Assembly (NCBI RefSeq): GCF_009937955.1
Contig: NZ_AP018439.1
Coordinates: 6,262,001-6,326,000 of the forward strand
DNA from: Undibacterium sp. KW1
Lineage (GTDB): Bacteria > Pseudomonadota > Gammaproteobacteria > Burkholderiales > Burkholderiaceae_D
DNA: 64,000 nucleotides
Direction: 5' to 3'
Shown here: piece by piece, positions 1 through 8,024 of the stretch
Layout of the letters: each line of letters starts with the position of its first letter
How positions within the stretch are numbered: position 1 is the first letter of the stretch
Program-made: the position numbers and the translations under genes
The notes under the pieces: generated by a model
Seen by the model: the letters and a program-made list of their open reading frames with translations, nothing else
Database searches by the model: none
What the model was told of the DNA's origin: nothing

Positions 1-194
1 TAATGACTTGAAATGCGCTATCAGCCAAATCTTATACTGCCAGCAGTCTATCAATATACTATCGAAGATATACAGATCATGAAGACAGCAGCACATTGCA
101 GGCCAGAATTGGGCTTAAGCTTCATCATCATGCCGGGACAATACCGGTCACATTAAAGCATAGGCACAATAATAGGCACATTGCCTGACCAATT

Positions 195-1952
195 ATGACG
201 ACAACTCTGGACCACCTGAACCGCTGTAGCACGCAAGACTTTGTGCATACCCTGCATGGTATCTATGAACATTCACCCTGGATACCTGAGCGGGCCGCCG
301 CCAGCCGCCCCTTTGCCAGCGTCACTGCCCTCAAGCTGGCCTTGCAAACCGTGGTCAGCCAGGCGGCAGAGGCAGAACAACTCGGCCTGATCCGTGCCCA
401 CCCCGAGCTGGCAGGCAAGGCCGCCATCGCCGGAGAATTGACGGCAGAATCCACCGGTGAACAAGCCAAGGCAGGCCTGACCAATTGCAGCCCTGAAGAA
501 TTCGCGATACTGCACAAGCTCAATGCCGACTACAACAGTAAATTTGGTTTCCCCTTCATCCTCGCCGTCAAAGGGCCGGATGGCAAGGGTTTTACGCGGG
601 AAGCCATCATCGCCACCTTCCAGCGCCGTTTTAAAAACCAGCGCGCAGATGAACTGGCAGAATGCCTGCGCCAGATAGGCCGCATCGCCGAACTGCGCCT
701 GAACGACTTGCTTGAACACACTCTGCAATTTGGCAACACCATCATGCAATGGTCTGAAACTCTGGCCGCCTGGAGCGATGATGAAGACGGCCTGACCTGT
801 GCCTATATGACACCTGCGCACCAAAAAACCGCAGAGCAACTGGCCGCCTGGATGCGCGAAGCTGGCATGCATGTGCATATCGATGCAGTCGGCAATGTGG
901 TAGGCCGCTACCTGTCTGATGCAACCGATGCCAAGACCTTGCTCACCGGCTCCCACTATGACACCGTCTGCAATGGCGGCAAATACGATGGCCGTGAAGG
1001 CATCCTGCTACCCATCGCCATCGTCAAGCACCTGAACGACAGAAATGAAAAACTGCCTTTCAACTTCGAGATCATAGGCTTTTCTGAAGAAGAAGGTGTG
1101 CGCTACAAAAGCACTTTCCTGGGCAGCAATGCCGTCATCGGCCAGTTTGACCTGACCTTGCTGGACAAGACAGATGCAGACGGCATCAGCATGCGTGAGG
1201 CACTGACTGCCGCCGGGTATGATGTCAAACACATCCCCGCCATCGCACGTGACCCTGCACAGATACTGGGCTATGTAGAAGTGCATATAGAACAGGGCCC
1301 GGTCTTGCTGGGCCGTGACTTGCCAGTGGGCATCGTCACTTCCATTGCTGGCAGTTGTCGCTATCAGGTGCAACTCAAGGGTGTTGCCAGCCATGCTGGC
1401 ACCACACCCATGAGCATGCGCAAAGATGCTGCCGCTGCTGCAGCAGAAATCATTTTGTATGTAGAACAGCGTTGCGCCAATGGCACATCCCTGGTTGGTA
1501 CTGTAGGCCAGTTACAGGTGCCGCATGGCTCGGTGAATGTCATACCCGGCTCCTGCAATCTGTCACTGGATATCCGCGCTGCTGACGATGCGACACGTGA
1601 TGCGGCAGTGAATGACATTCTGGCAAAGATAGAGACTGTATGCGAGCGCCGTAATATTGAAGTGAATGTGGTCAAAGCCGTTTCTGCCCCGGCAGCCCCT
1701 TGCGCCCCATGGCTGATGCAACAACTGGCAGCGGCCACGCAAAGAGCAGGTTTGCCCGCCTTTGAATTGCCATCAGGCGCAGGCCATGATGCCATGGCAA
1801 TAGCCAAAATGACCGACGTGGCCATGCTGTTCACCCGCTGCGGCAACGGCGGCATCAGCCACAACCCGCTGGAAACCATGAGCGCTGACGACGCAGAAGT
1901 CTCGGCACAAATCTTGCTCGATTTTTTAAGGAATTTTAGAGAAAAACTTTAA
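195..1952 (+). CDS. uraD/allC: Bifunctional OHCU decarboxylase / allantoate amidohydrolase
   Basis: This is a fusion of two uric-acid catabolic enzymes. Residues 1 to about 170 are a UraD domain, which decarboxylates 2-oxo-4-hydroxy-4-carboxy-5-ureidoimidazoline to S-allantoin. The family's catalytic His and Glu fit H69 (in RAHPEL) and E89 (in STGEQ). From about 175 to the end is an M20-family allantoate amidohydrolase with the metal-site motifs GSHYDT, EEEGVRY, VEVHIEQGP and SHAGTTPM and the late GAGHDAM, which would hydrolyse allantoate to ureidoglycine, CO2 and ammonia. The two activities are not consecutive, because allantoinase acts between them; that gene is not in the window. The total length of 585 is close to the sum of two full-length enzymes, so neither half looks truncated. 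It heads a plus-strand purine cluster. The cytoplasmic location is inferred from the lack of a signal peptide. Confidence 0.93.
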   Translation: MTTTLDHLNRCSTQDFVHTLHGIYEHSPWIPERAAASRPFASVTALKLALQTVVSQAAEAEQLGLIRAHPELAGKAAIAGELTAESTGEQAKAGLTNCSPEEFAILHKLNADYNSKFGFPFILAVKGPDGKGFTREAIIATFQRRFKNQRADELAECLRQIGRIAELRLNDLLEHTLQFGNTIMQWSETLAAWSDDEDGLTCAYMTPAHQKTAEQLAAWMREAGMHVHIDAVGNVVGRYLSDATDAKTLLTGSHYDTVCNGGKYDGREGILLPIAIVKHLNDRNEKLPFNFEIIGFSEEEGVRYKSTFLGSNAVIGQFDLTLLDKTDADGISMREALTAAGYDVKHIPAIARDPAQILGYVEVHIEQGPVLLGRDLPVGIVTSIAGSCRYQVQLKGVASHAGTTPMSMRKDAAAAAAEIILYVEQRCANGTSLVGTVGQLQVPHGSVNVIPGSCNLSLDIRAADDATRDAAVNDILAKIETVCERRNIEVNVVKAVSAPAAPCAPWLMQQLAAATQRAGLPAFELPSGAGHDAMAIAKMTDVAMLFTRCGNGGISHNPLETMSADDAEVSAQILLDFLRNFREKL

Positions 1953-1962
1953 GACCGAAAAG

Positions 1963-2087
1963 CTCACCACAGAGACACAGAGTCACAGAGAAAAGCAAGA
2001 GGAAGATCAAGGGAATTTTTTTGAAGGCTAATGGATTCTTTAAGATTTTCTCTGTGCATCTCTGTGTCTCCGTGCCTCTGTGTTGAG
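1963..2087. repeat. CACAGAG-type inverted repeat, copy A
   Basis: Two roughly 30- to 40-base arms built from CACAGAG and ACACAGAG words (1963-1994, and the complement at 2046-2087) enclose an AT-rich spacer and can fold into a long imperfect hairpin. The right arm is followed by AGGTCTT, exactly as in the copy at 24025-24146. It lies 11 bases after the uraD/allC stop and could act as a terminator there, though there is no clean T-run after the stem. Confidence 0.75.
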
Positions 2088-2591
2088 AGGTCTTGCTTTT
2101 AAGTTTCAACATTTTATTACCAGGATTTCTGGCGCCACTTTCAGTATTGCCTGCTTCAGCTTCGCAATGAAGACCTGATACAGAACCAGGACTGAGCTTG
2201 AGCCTGCTGCCATGTTTGCGGTGCTTACCGCTGCATGGTTTGAGGCGACGCAAGAACATGCTTTCACCGGCATTTTTTTACGACGCAGATCAATCCTGAC
2301 GAGATGTCTTCTTCCAGTTCGTGGAGGATGCGCCTCGTCAGGCAGCAGTAAAAAGCGCAGTCGGACTATATGTTTCGGCTGTATTTGTAGCCGCTTTTCC
2401 TGACGACACCATCGTCAGGAAGGCAAACCAGGAGTCCAGCACACGATGCACGCTTCCCTCATTTCGATTACCAATCGCTTCAATCTTTAGCAGCTCAGTA
2501 TGTGCATTTTCAGCCATCACTGACAAAAATTCCGTCAGAGAACCCAGCAGTGATGTGGCAAACAACCAAACCATCAAGCAAGGAAGAGACG
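2088..2591 (+). other. Non-coding gap with a possible structured leader for the permease
   Basis: About 500 bases separate repeat copy A from the permease start and hold no convincing gene. The short open frames here lack ribosome sites and overlap one another. The part from 2295 to 2419 is rich in inverted repeats: CCTGACGAG (2295-2303) pairs with CTCGTCAGG (2334-2342), and CCTGACG (2399-2405) pairs with CGTCAGG (2413-2419). Since the same heptamer recurs, alternative pairings are possible. It may be the 5' untranslated leader of the purine permease. I could not match it to a known riboswitch class. Confidence 0.4.
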
Positions 2592-3980
2592 ATGCAAACA
2601 GCGATACACCCGGTAGATGAAAAGCTACCAGCAGCAAAATTATTCACTCTGGGCATACAGCACGTGCTGGTGATGTATGCTGGGGCGATAGCCGTGCCTC
2701 TCATTATCGGCGGTGCCCTGCACCTACCCAAAGACCAGATAGCTTTCCTCATCAATGCCGATTTATTCTGTTGCGGCCTGGTGACCCTGATACAGGCACT
2801 GGGCATCTGGAAGTTTGGCATACGCATGCCTGTCATGATGGGCGTCACCTTTGCGGCAGTAGGCCCCATGGTGGCAATGGCGGGTAACCCCAGCCTGGGC
2901 ATACTCAGTATCTATGGGGCGGTCATCGCCTCCGGTATTTTTGGTCTCATCATTACTCCCTTCATGAGCCGGGCTGTCAGGTTTTTCCCGCCTGTTGTTA
3001 CCGGCACCATCATCACCGTCATTGGCATTACCCTCATGCGCGTGGGTATCAACTGGGCAGCGGGCGGGCAACCGATGATTTTTGATGCGGCCAGCAAATC
3101 CATGCAGCCCAATCCCAATTATGGTGCGCCTGAAAACCTGGCGATTGCCTTCTTCGTGCTGGTCTCCATCATGCTCATGACACGTTATTTGCGCGGCTTT
3201 TTGGGCAATATCTCGGTCTTGCTGGGCATGGTGCTGGGTTTTGTCGTCTCGCTGGTATTGGGCAAGGTCAGTTTTGATGGTCTGGGTGAGGCTGGCTGGT
3301 TTGCCTTCATTATGCCCTTCCAGTATGGCATGCCGACCTTTGACCTGGGTGCCATCATAGGTATGTGCCTGGTCATGATAGTCACCATGGTGGAATCAAC
3401 GGGCATGTTCCTCGCCCTGTCTGAACTTACCGGCAAGCGCATCAGCAATGAAGAACTGGCGAATGGTTTGCGGGCCGACAGCCTGGGTACGGTCATCGGT
3501 GGCGTCTTCAATACTTTTCCCTACACCTCGTTTTCACAGAACATAGGCCTGGTTGGTGTTACTGGTGTGCGCAGCCGTTATGTCTGCGCGGCTGCAGGTG
3601 TGATCCTGGTGGCGTTTGGCATGTTCCCCAAAATGGCGCATGTGGCAGCATCAATACCCGTGTATGTACTTGGCGGCGCAGGCATAGTCATGTTTGGCAT
3701 GGTGGCGGCCACCGGTATCAAGATACTCGGCAATGCGGGTCTTAATCACCAGCGTCATAACCTGTTCATCGTTGCCGTCAGCATAGGGGCGGGCATGATC
3801 CCTCTGGTGGCACCGCAGTTCTTTTCACACTTGCCACACTGGCTGGGCACGATAGTCGATAGCGGCATCTTGCTGGCCACCATTGCGGCAGTGACGCTCA
3901 ATCTGTTTTTCAACGGTCAGGGTGCTGAGTCTGAAGCCAAGGCATTTGCCATGGCTGCGGCCCACAGCTCCGACCATTAA
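2592..3980 (+). CDS. NCS2-family purine (urate/xanthine-type) permease
   Basis: An inner-membrane nucleobase:cation symporter of the NCS2 (NAT) family with about 12-14 hydrophobic segments across 462 residues. The family signature is visible as QNIGLVGVTG, preceded by NTFPYTSFS, a form I associate with urate/xanthine transporters such as UacT/YgfU and XanP. The ATG at 2592 is chosen because AAGGAAGAG precedes it at good spacing. An in-frame upstream extension reaching 2502 has no ribosome site and no membrane character. Together with the flanking UraD-AllC and deaminase genes, urate or xanthine is the likeliest substrate; exact specificity is an inference. The next gene starts only 24 bases downstream, so the two are probably co-transcribed. 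Confidence 0.9.
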   Translation: MQTAIHPVDEKLPAAKLFTLGIQHVLVMYAGAIAVPLIIGGALHLPKDQIAFLINADLFCCGLVTLIQALGIWKFGIRMPVMMGVTFAAVGPMVAMAGNPSLGILSIYGAVIASGIFGLIITPFMSRAVRFFPPVVTGTIITVIGITLMRVGINWAAGGQPMIFDAASKSMQPNPNYGAPENLAIAFFVLVSIMLMTRYLRGFLGNISVLLGMVLGFVVSLVLGKVSFDGLGEAGWFAFIMPFQYGMPTFDLGAIIGMCLVMIVTMVESTGMFLALSELTGKRISNEELANGLRADSLGTVIGGVFNTFPYTSFSQNIGLVGVTGVRSRYVCAAAGVILVAFGMFPKMAHVAASIPVYVLGGAGIVMFGMVAATGIKILGNAGLNHQRHNLFIVAVSIGAGMIPLVAPQFFSHLPHWLGTIVDSGILLATIAAVTLNLFFNGQGAESEAKAFAMAAAHSSDH

Positions 3981-4004
3981 TTTTTATTTGCTATTTTATT
4001 TTTT

Positions 4005-5366
4005 ATGACCAGCAGCTTACTTATCAAAAATGCCCGCGTTGTCGTCACCATGGATGACACGCGCCGTGAAATCAGCAATGGTGCGGTATACATCATCGAC
4101 AATGTCATCGCTGAGGTGGGCCTCAGTGCAGACTTGCCGCAAACCGCGGATGAAGTCATTGATGCGGCTGACCATGTCGTCATGCCTGGTCTCATCAATA
4201 CCCATCACCATATGTACCAGAGCCTGACGCGCGTCATACCCGCGGCACAAAATGGTGAGCTGTTCAACTGGCTGACCAATCTCTACCCTATCTGGGCCAA
4301 CCTGACACCAGAAATGGTGCAGGTATCGACTCAGGCCGCGATGGCAGAGCTGATCCTGTCTGGCTGCACCACCAGCAGCGACCATCTCTATATCTATCCA
4401 AATGGCTGCCAGCTTGATCACAGCCTGCAGGCAGCGCAAGAGATAGGCATGCGTTTTCATGCAGCACGTGGTTCCATGAGCGTGGGCCAGTCAAAAGGTG
4501 GCCTGCCACCAGACCGTGTGGTGGAAGACGAGGCCAGTATACTGCGCGATACTCAGCGCCTGATAGAGACTTATCACGACAGCAGCCGCCATGCCATGCA
4601 ACGCATAGTCGTTGCACCCTGCTCACCATTTTCTGTCTCACGCGATCTCATGCGTGAATCAGCAACACTGGCGCGCAGCTATGAAGTATCGCTGCATACC
4701 CATCTGGCAGAAAATGCCAATGACATCGCCTATAGCCGCGAAAAATTCAATATGACCCCGGCACAATATGCCGAAGACTGCGGCTGGGTAGGTCATGATG
4801 TCTGGCATGCCCACTGTGTGCAGTTGGACGATGATGGCATCTACATGTTCGCTCGCACAGGCACTGGCATTGCGCATTGCCCCTGCTCGAATATGCGCCT
4901 GGCGTCTGGCATCGCACCGATACGCAAGATGCTCGATGCCGGTGTCAGTGTCGGCCTCGGTGTGGACGGTTGCGCCTCGAATGATTCAGGCCACATGCTG
5001 GGCGAAGTCAGGCAAGCCATGCTACTGCAACGCGTAGGCTTCGGCCCCGATGCCATGACAGCCAGACAGGCGCTGGAAGTCGCGACCCTGGGTGGTGCCA
5101 GGGTACTCAACCGCGACGATATAGGCGCACTCAAACCCGGCATGTCTGCGGACATTGTCATGTTCAACCTGAAACAGACAGGCTATGCCGGTGCCTGGCA
5201 TGACCCTGTTGCTGCCCTGGTTTTTTGCACGCCTTCAGATGTGGCTTACAGCATCATCAATGGTCGTGTTGTGGTACGTGATGGTCAAATTACGTCCATA
5301 GATTTACCAGTAGTGATGGAAAGACATAATCGTCTTGCCCATCAATTGGCTGAGGCAGCACGTTGA
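4005..5366 (+). CDS. 8-oxoguanine / guanine deaminase-like amidohydrolase
   Basis: A 453-residue amidohydrolase of the cytosine-deaminase/TrzA-AtzB class. The N-terminal metal motif is NTHHHMYQSLTR, followed by HTHLAEN, HAHCVQLDD and the metal Asp in GLGVDGCASNDSG. An N-terminal beta-sandwich strand (LLIKNARVVVTMD) and a C-terminal GMSADIVMFN strand complete the usual composite fold. The sequence resembles what databases call 8-oxoguanine deaminase or hydroxydechloroatrazine ethylaminohydrolase. In this purine neighbourhood it most likely deaminates 8-oxoguanine (to urate) or guanine (to xanthine). It follows the NCS2 permease by 24 bases, apparently in the same transcript. The substrate is inferred from family and context. 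Confidence 0.87.
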   Translation: MTSSLLIKNARVVVTMDDTRREISNGAVYIIDNVIAEVGLSADLPQTADEVIDAADHVVMPGLINTHHHMYQSLTRVIPAAQNGELFNWLTNLYPIWANLTPEMVQVSTQAAMAELILSGCTTSSDHLYIYPNGCQLDHSLQAAQEIGMRFHAARGSMSVGQSKGGLPPDRVVEDEASILRDTQRLIETYHDSSRHAMQRIVVAPCSPFSVSRDLMRESATLARSYEVSLHTHLAENANDIAYSREKFNMTPAQYAEDCGWVGHDVWHAHCVQLDDDGIYMFARTGTGIAHCPCSNMRLASGIAPIRKMLDAGVSVGLGVDGCASNDSGHMLGEVRQAMLLQRVGFGPDAMTARQALEVATLGGARVLNRDDIGALKPGMSADIVMFNLKQTGYAGAWHDPVAALVFCTPSDVAYSIINGRVVVRDGQITSIDLPVVMERHNRLAHQLAEAAR

Positions 5367-5484
5367 ACTGATCTTGCGCTCTTCAGATGCTGACAGTGGT
5401 ATAAAAAGTACCGATGCCAGCATCAATTTTCGTATTTCCAGAACTTGCTGATATGCTTGAGTCATTGACTTTAATAACTCATGC

Positions 5485-6846
5485 ATGAAAAAACATATTC
5501 CATTAAATCCAGCTGAAATTATAGAACTGAAAAAACAGTTTCTCCATTCCCTGAACCTGGGAACAGGAAGGGCGATGCTGCTCATGAAGGCGTATCCTCA
5601 ACTGGATTTTTCCAAAGAACTCATTGCGGCATCCGTCAGGAATCTCGCAAATGATGCTCAATCTGAAGGCAGCAGAGCCGATTATTTGTACTCAATGATC
5701 AGGCGGGCTAAGAATAGAGACTTGATCGAAAAATCGATACTTCAAAAACTTAAAAATAAGAAATCTGAAATATTTGATTTGAGTCAAATGTGTGATCTTG
5801 CTCTGCATTTCTATCAGGATGGGAATCTTCATGCCAGGGAAGTTTTTCTTGAACGCTTCGACAAATCTTTCCATGACGATTATGAATTTTGTGGGGAAGA
5901 ACAAATTTTAAAGATGGATGGATTACAGGGTTTGTTCAAGCTGGCTGACAAGATAGGCAGACTTCCCGAAGAAGATTGGTTTTCCTATGAATATCGTTGG
6001 TATATAGATGATTTTCAAAAGGCCAATCCTGAACTGGATGTGTTTGCAGAATTTGAAAATGCAGCTAAAGAGAATACCTACATCCAGAATTATTTCAAAT
6101 TAATATCTTCAACTACACCCTTCAAGCGTATTCGCAGAAAAATACCTTCAGCTTATACGGTGAACGATGTAGAAGAGCTTATCAATCGTCCAAGCAAGCG
6201 CGTCAGGTTTAACCGTGATCGCACGCGGAGGATGAAGCAACAGGAGATAATTGCCGTTGCCAGGAACTTTCTTGACGAAAAGGACAAGCTCAGAAAATTC
6301 AGATACCTGCGATTTTTTTATGCGACCAGATTTCCTTTTGATTATGCGCCTTTGCTAAAAATTGCGAGCGGTAAAAAAAATCATCAGACTATGGCAGTGA
6401 ATAATGCAGTGCTCGCGCTTAGCCATTTTTCTGGTGCTGACATACGTGCCCTGGCTTTGAAGAAAATACAGGAAGAGCGTATCCCTTGTGAGTACCTGCA
6501 TCTGCTCGTCAGTAACTATCAGGCCGGGGATGCTGAAATGTTGGTGGAAATAATAGGGCGAGCAAAGAATTTTGATGAAGTGCATTTGTTGGTACAAGGC
6601 ATCATCGCCATATTCAAGGCCAATCCCGTGGCTGATAGCAAGGCACCGCTTGAAGCCATGTATTACAACATGAATTGTGGAATACACAGACGGGACTTGG
6701 TAGAACTGCTGAACGACAATCAAGTGCTGTCCGATGAAATTTTGGAAGAACTGCCCTATGACTCGAATGACGATGTGCGAAAATTATCCCGAAAAATAAA
6801 ACGCCAGCGCAGTGCTGTTGTGATGAATCAGGATAAGACGGTTTGA
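5485..6846 (+). CDS. Unrecognised protein with HEAT-like helical C-terminal part
   Basis: A 453-residue protein I do not recognise. It has no signal peptide or membrane span and is strongly charged, rich in Lys, Glu and Asp, with basic stretches in the middle (RRKIPSAY, RPSKRVRFNRDRTRRMK). The C-terminal third looks like short alpha-helical repeats (AVNNAVLALSHFSG, ADIRALALKKIQEE, PYDSNDDVRKLSRKIK), similar in feel to HEAT or PBS-lyase repeats; this is only an impression from spacing and leucine pattern. The coding region is clearly more AT-rich than its neighbours, which may mean recent acquisition. It stands alone: 118 bases after the deaminase and convergent with the next gene across a perfect hairpin. 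Confidence 0.7.
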   Translation: MKKHIPLNPAEIIELKKQFLHSLNLGTGRAMLLMKAYPQLDFSKELIAASVRNLANDAQSEGSRADYLYSMIRRAKNRDLIEKSILQKLKNKKSEIFDLSQMCDLALHFYQDGNLHAREVFLERFDKSFHDDYEFCGEEQILKMDGLQGLFKLADKIGRLPEEDWFSYEYRWYIDDFQKANPELDVFAEFENAAKENTYIQNYFKLISSTTPFKRIRRKIPSAYTVNDVEELINRPSKRVRFNRDRTRRMKQQEIIAVARNFLDEKDKLRKFRYLRFFYATRFPFDYAPLLKIASGKKNHQTMAVNNAVLALSHFSGADIRALALKKIQEERIPCEYLHLLVSNYQAGDAEMLVEIIGRAKNFDEVHLLVQGIIAIFKANPVADSKAPLEAMYYNMNCGIHRRDLVELLNDNQVLSDEILEELPYDSNDDVRKLSRKIKRQRSAVVMNQDKTV

Positions 6847-6850
6847 TCCC

Positions 6851-6883
6851 GGTTTGCATGCATATCCAAAATGCATGCAAACC
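6851..6883. terminator. Perfect 13-bp hairpin between convergent genes
   Basis: GGTTTGCATGCAT (6851-6863) and ATGCATGCAAACC (6871-6883) form a perfect 13-bp stem with a 7-base loop. It is placed between two genes that end toward each other (stops at 6846 plus and 6901 minus). There is no long T-run, so efficient intrinsic termination is uncertain, but its position suggests a bidirectional transcript end. Confidence 0.65.
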
Positions 6884-6900
6884 CAGTTTAGTTCGCTAAC

Positions 6901-7734
6901 TCAAGCTGCGATAGCTGCTCTGAGTGCGCTTCTTTCCTGCTCAGTAAAGTCAAGTGCCGTCAGATCATCATTGAGCAGGACGATATGTGGTGTGCCAGTG
7001 AGCCTGACTGCCAGCGCCATATCTTCTTGATGTGGCAGGAACAGAGGACTTTCTTTTTTGCGCATGATATGACGGAGTTTTTTCTTTACGCCATCTATAT
7101 CGGTTTCAAAAAATACCGTGCGTTGGTTTTGTATGTCTTTGACTTTGACCATCACCGGTAGCAAGCCCGGTTTTGATTGTATCAGGCGATTAAAGAGATG
7201 GCTTAACCAGGCCGCGTACAGGCAGCCGAAAGATATGAAACCGAACAGCAGGGTAAAAGTCAGTATCATGAAAAAACGGTTGGTGATATGTTCGGTTGCC
7301 ATGGTCGTTGTGATCATGCCGGGATTGGATCGAGACCTGACGGCTTCGGTGGACATCGACGGTTGAAAACTGACAAACCAGAAGCTGTGTTTGATCTCTT
7401 TTGCTACGGTATCTTGTGGTGTTGGCAGGTAGCGAATTTTGACGTCGCAGTCGATAAAGATGACTTTGCGGCTCTTGCAGCTACCGTGGATTTCTGCGCG
7501 TTCATCCACGACAGGGTCTTTGGATACCTTGTAGTCATACAGAAAATCCGGCACCGTCATATAGACCAGGCCGACCAGGAAAAGCAGCCCGGCCATGGAC
7601 AGGCCTATCAACTTCAGCACCCCCTGTTTTCCGGTTGCGAGTATCTGCATGCGGCGCTTGGGGAATGCAGCGTTGATGGATGCAAGTTGTGCTTCCGCAG
7701 TTGTGCCGCGTGTTTGAAATTGTGTCTGGGACAT
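6901..7734 (-). CDS. Unrecognised two-span membrane protein
   Basis: A 277-residue protein with no family I recognise. There are two hydrophobic spans, about residues 43-63 (LIGLSMAGLLFLVGLVYM) and 153-177 (MILTFTLLFGFISFGCLYAAW). They enclose a segment of about 90 residues containing two cysteines (HGSCKSRKVIFIDCDV) that could form a disulfide if it lies outside the membrane. The C-terminal 100 residues are soluble and of mixed beta/alpha character. The start at 7734 is preceded by CAGGAAAA. It does not appear to share an operon with its neighbours: the ternary-system gene upstream ends 290 bases away. Confidence 0.7.
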   Translation of the reverse strand: MSQTQFQTRGTTAEAQLASINAAFPKRRMQILATGKQGVLKLIGLSMAGLLFLVGLVYMTVPDFLYDYKVSKDPVVDERAEIHGSCKSRKVIFIDCDVKIRYLPTPQDTVAKEIKHSFWFVSFQPSMSTEAVRSRSNPGMITTTMATEHITNRFFMILTFTLLFGFISFGCLYAAWLSHLFNRLIQSKPGLLPVMVKVKDIQNQRTVFFETDIDGVKKKLRHIMRKKESPLFLPHQEDMALAVRLTGTPHIVLLNDDLTALDFTEQERSALRAAIAA

Positions 7735-8024
7735 GTCTGGTTTTCCTGGCAGTATAAAGATACTTCTGTATGTATCTTTGACAAGCGGGCAGTATCTGAA
7801 AACCAGACAAACAGGGGTAGGATTATTTCAATTTTTTACACTCAGGTTCCTGGCCTGAAATTGCGATTATCATTCGGCAGCCCCCTTGTTTGCCTGTGGG
7901 CAAATGGAAAAGTGTCAGTGTGATCAAGCTGCTCCTGAAAAGGGCAGTTTTTGCCCGAATGTTTTTTGAGGCAATGGAGAAAATCAGCCTGACGCCGCTC
8001 ACATGCAAGAAAATTTTTCCATTG

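Noticed and set aside
1936..2620. Overlapping short frames on both strands before the NCS2 permease
   Set aside because: They run through repeat copy A and inverted repeats, lack ribosome sites and overlap each other.
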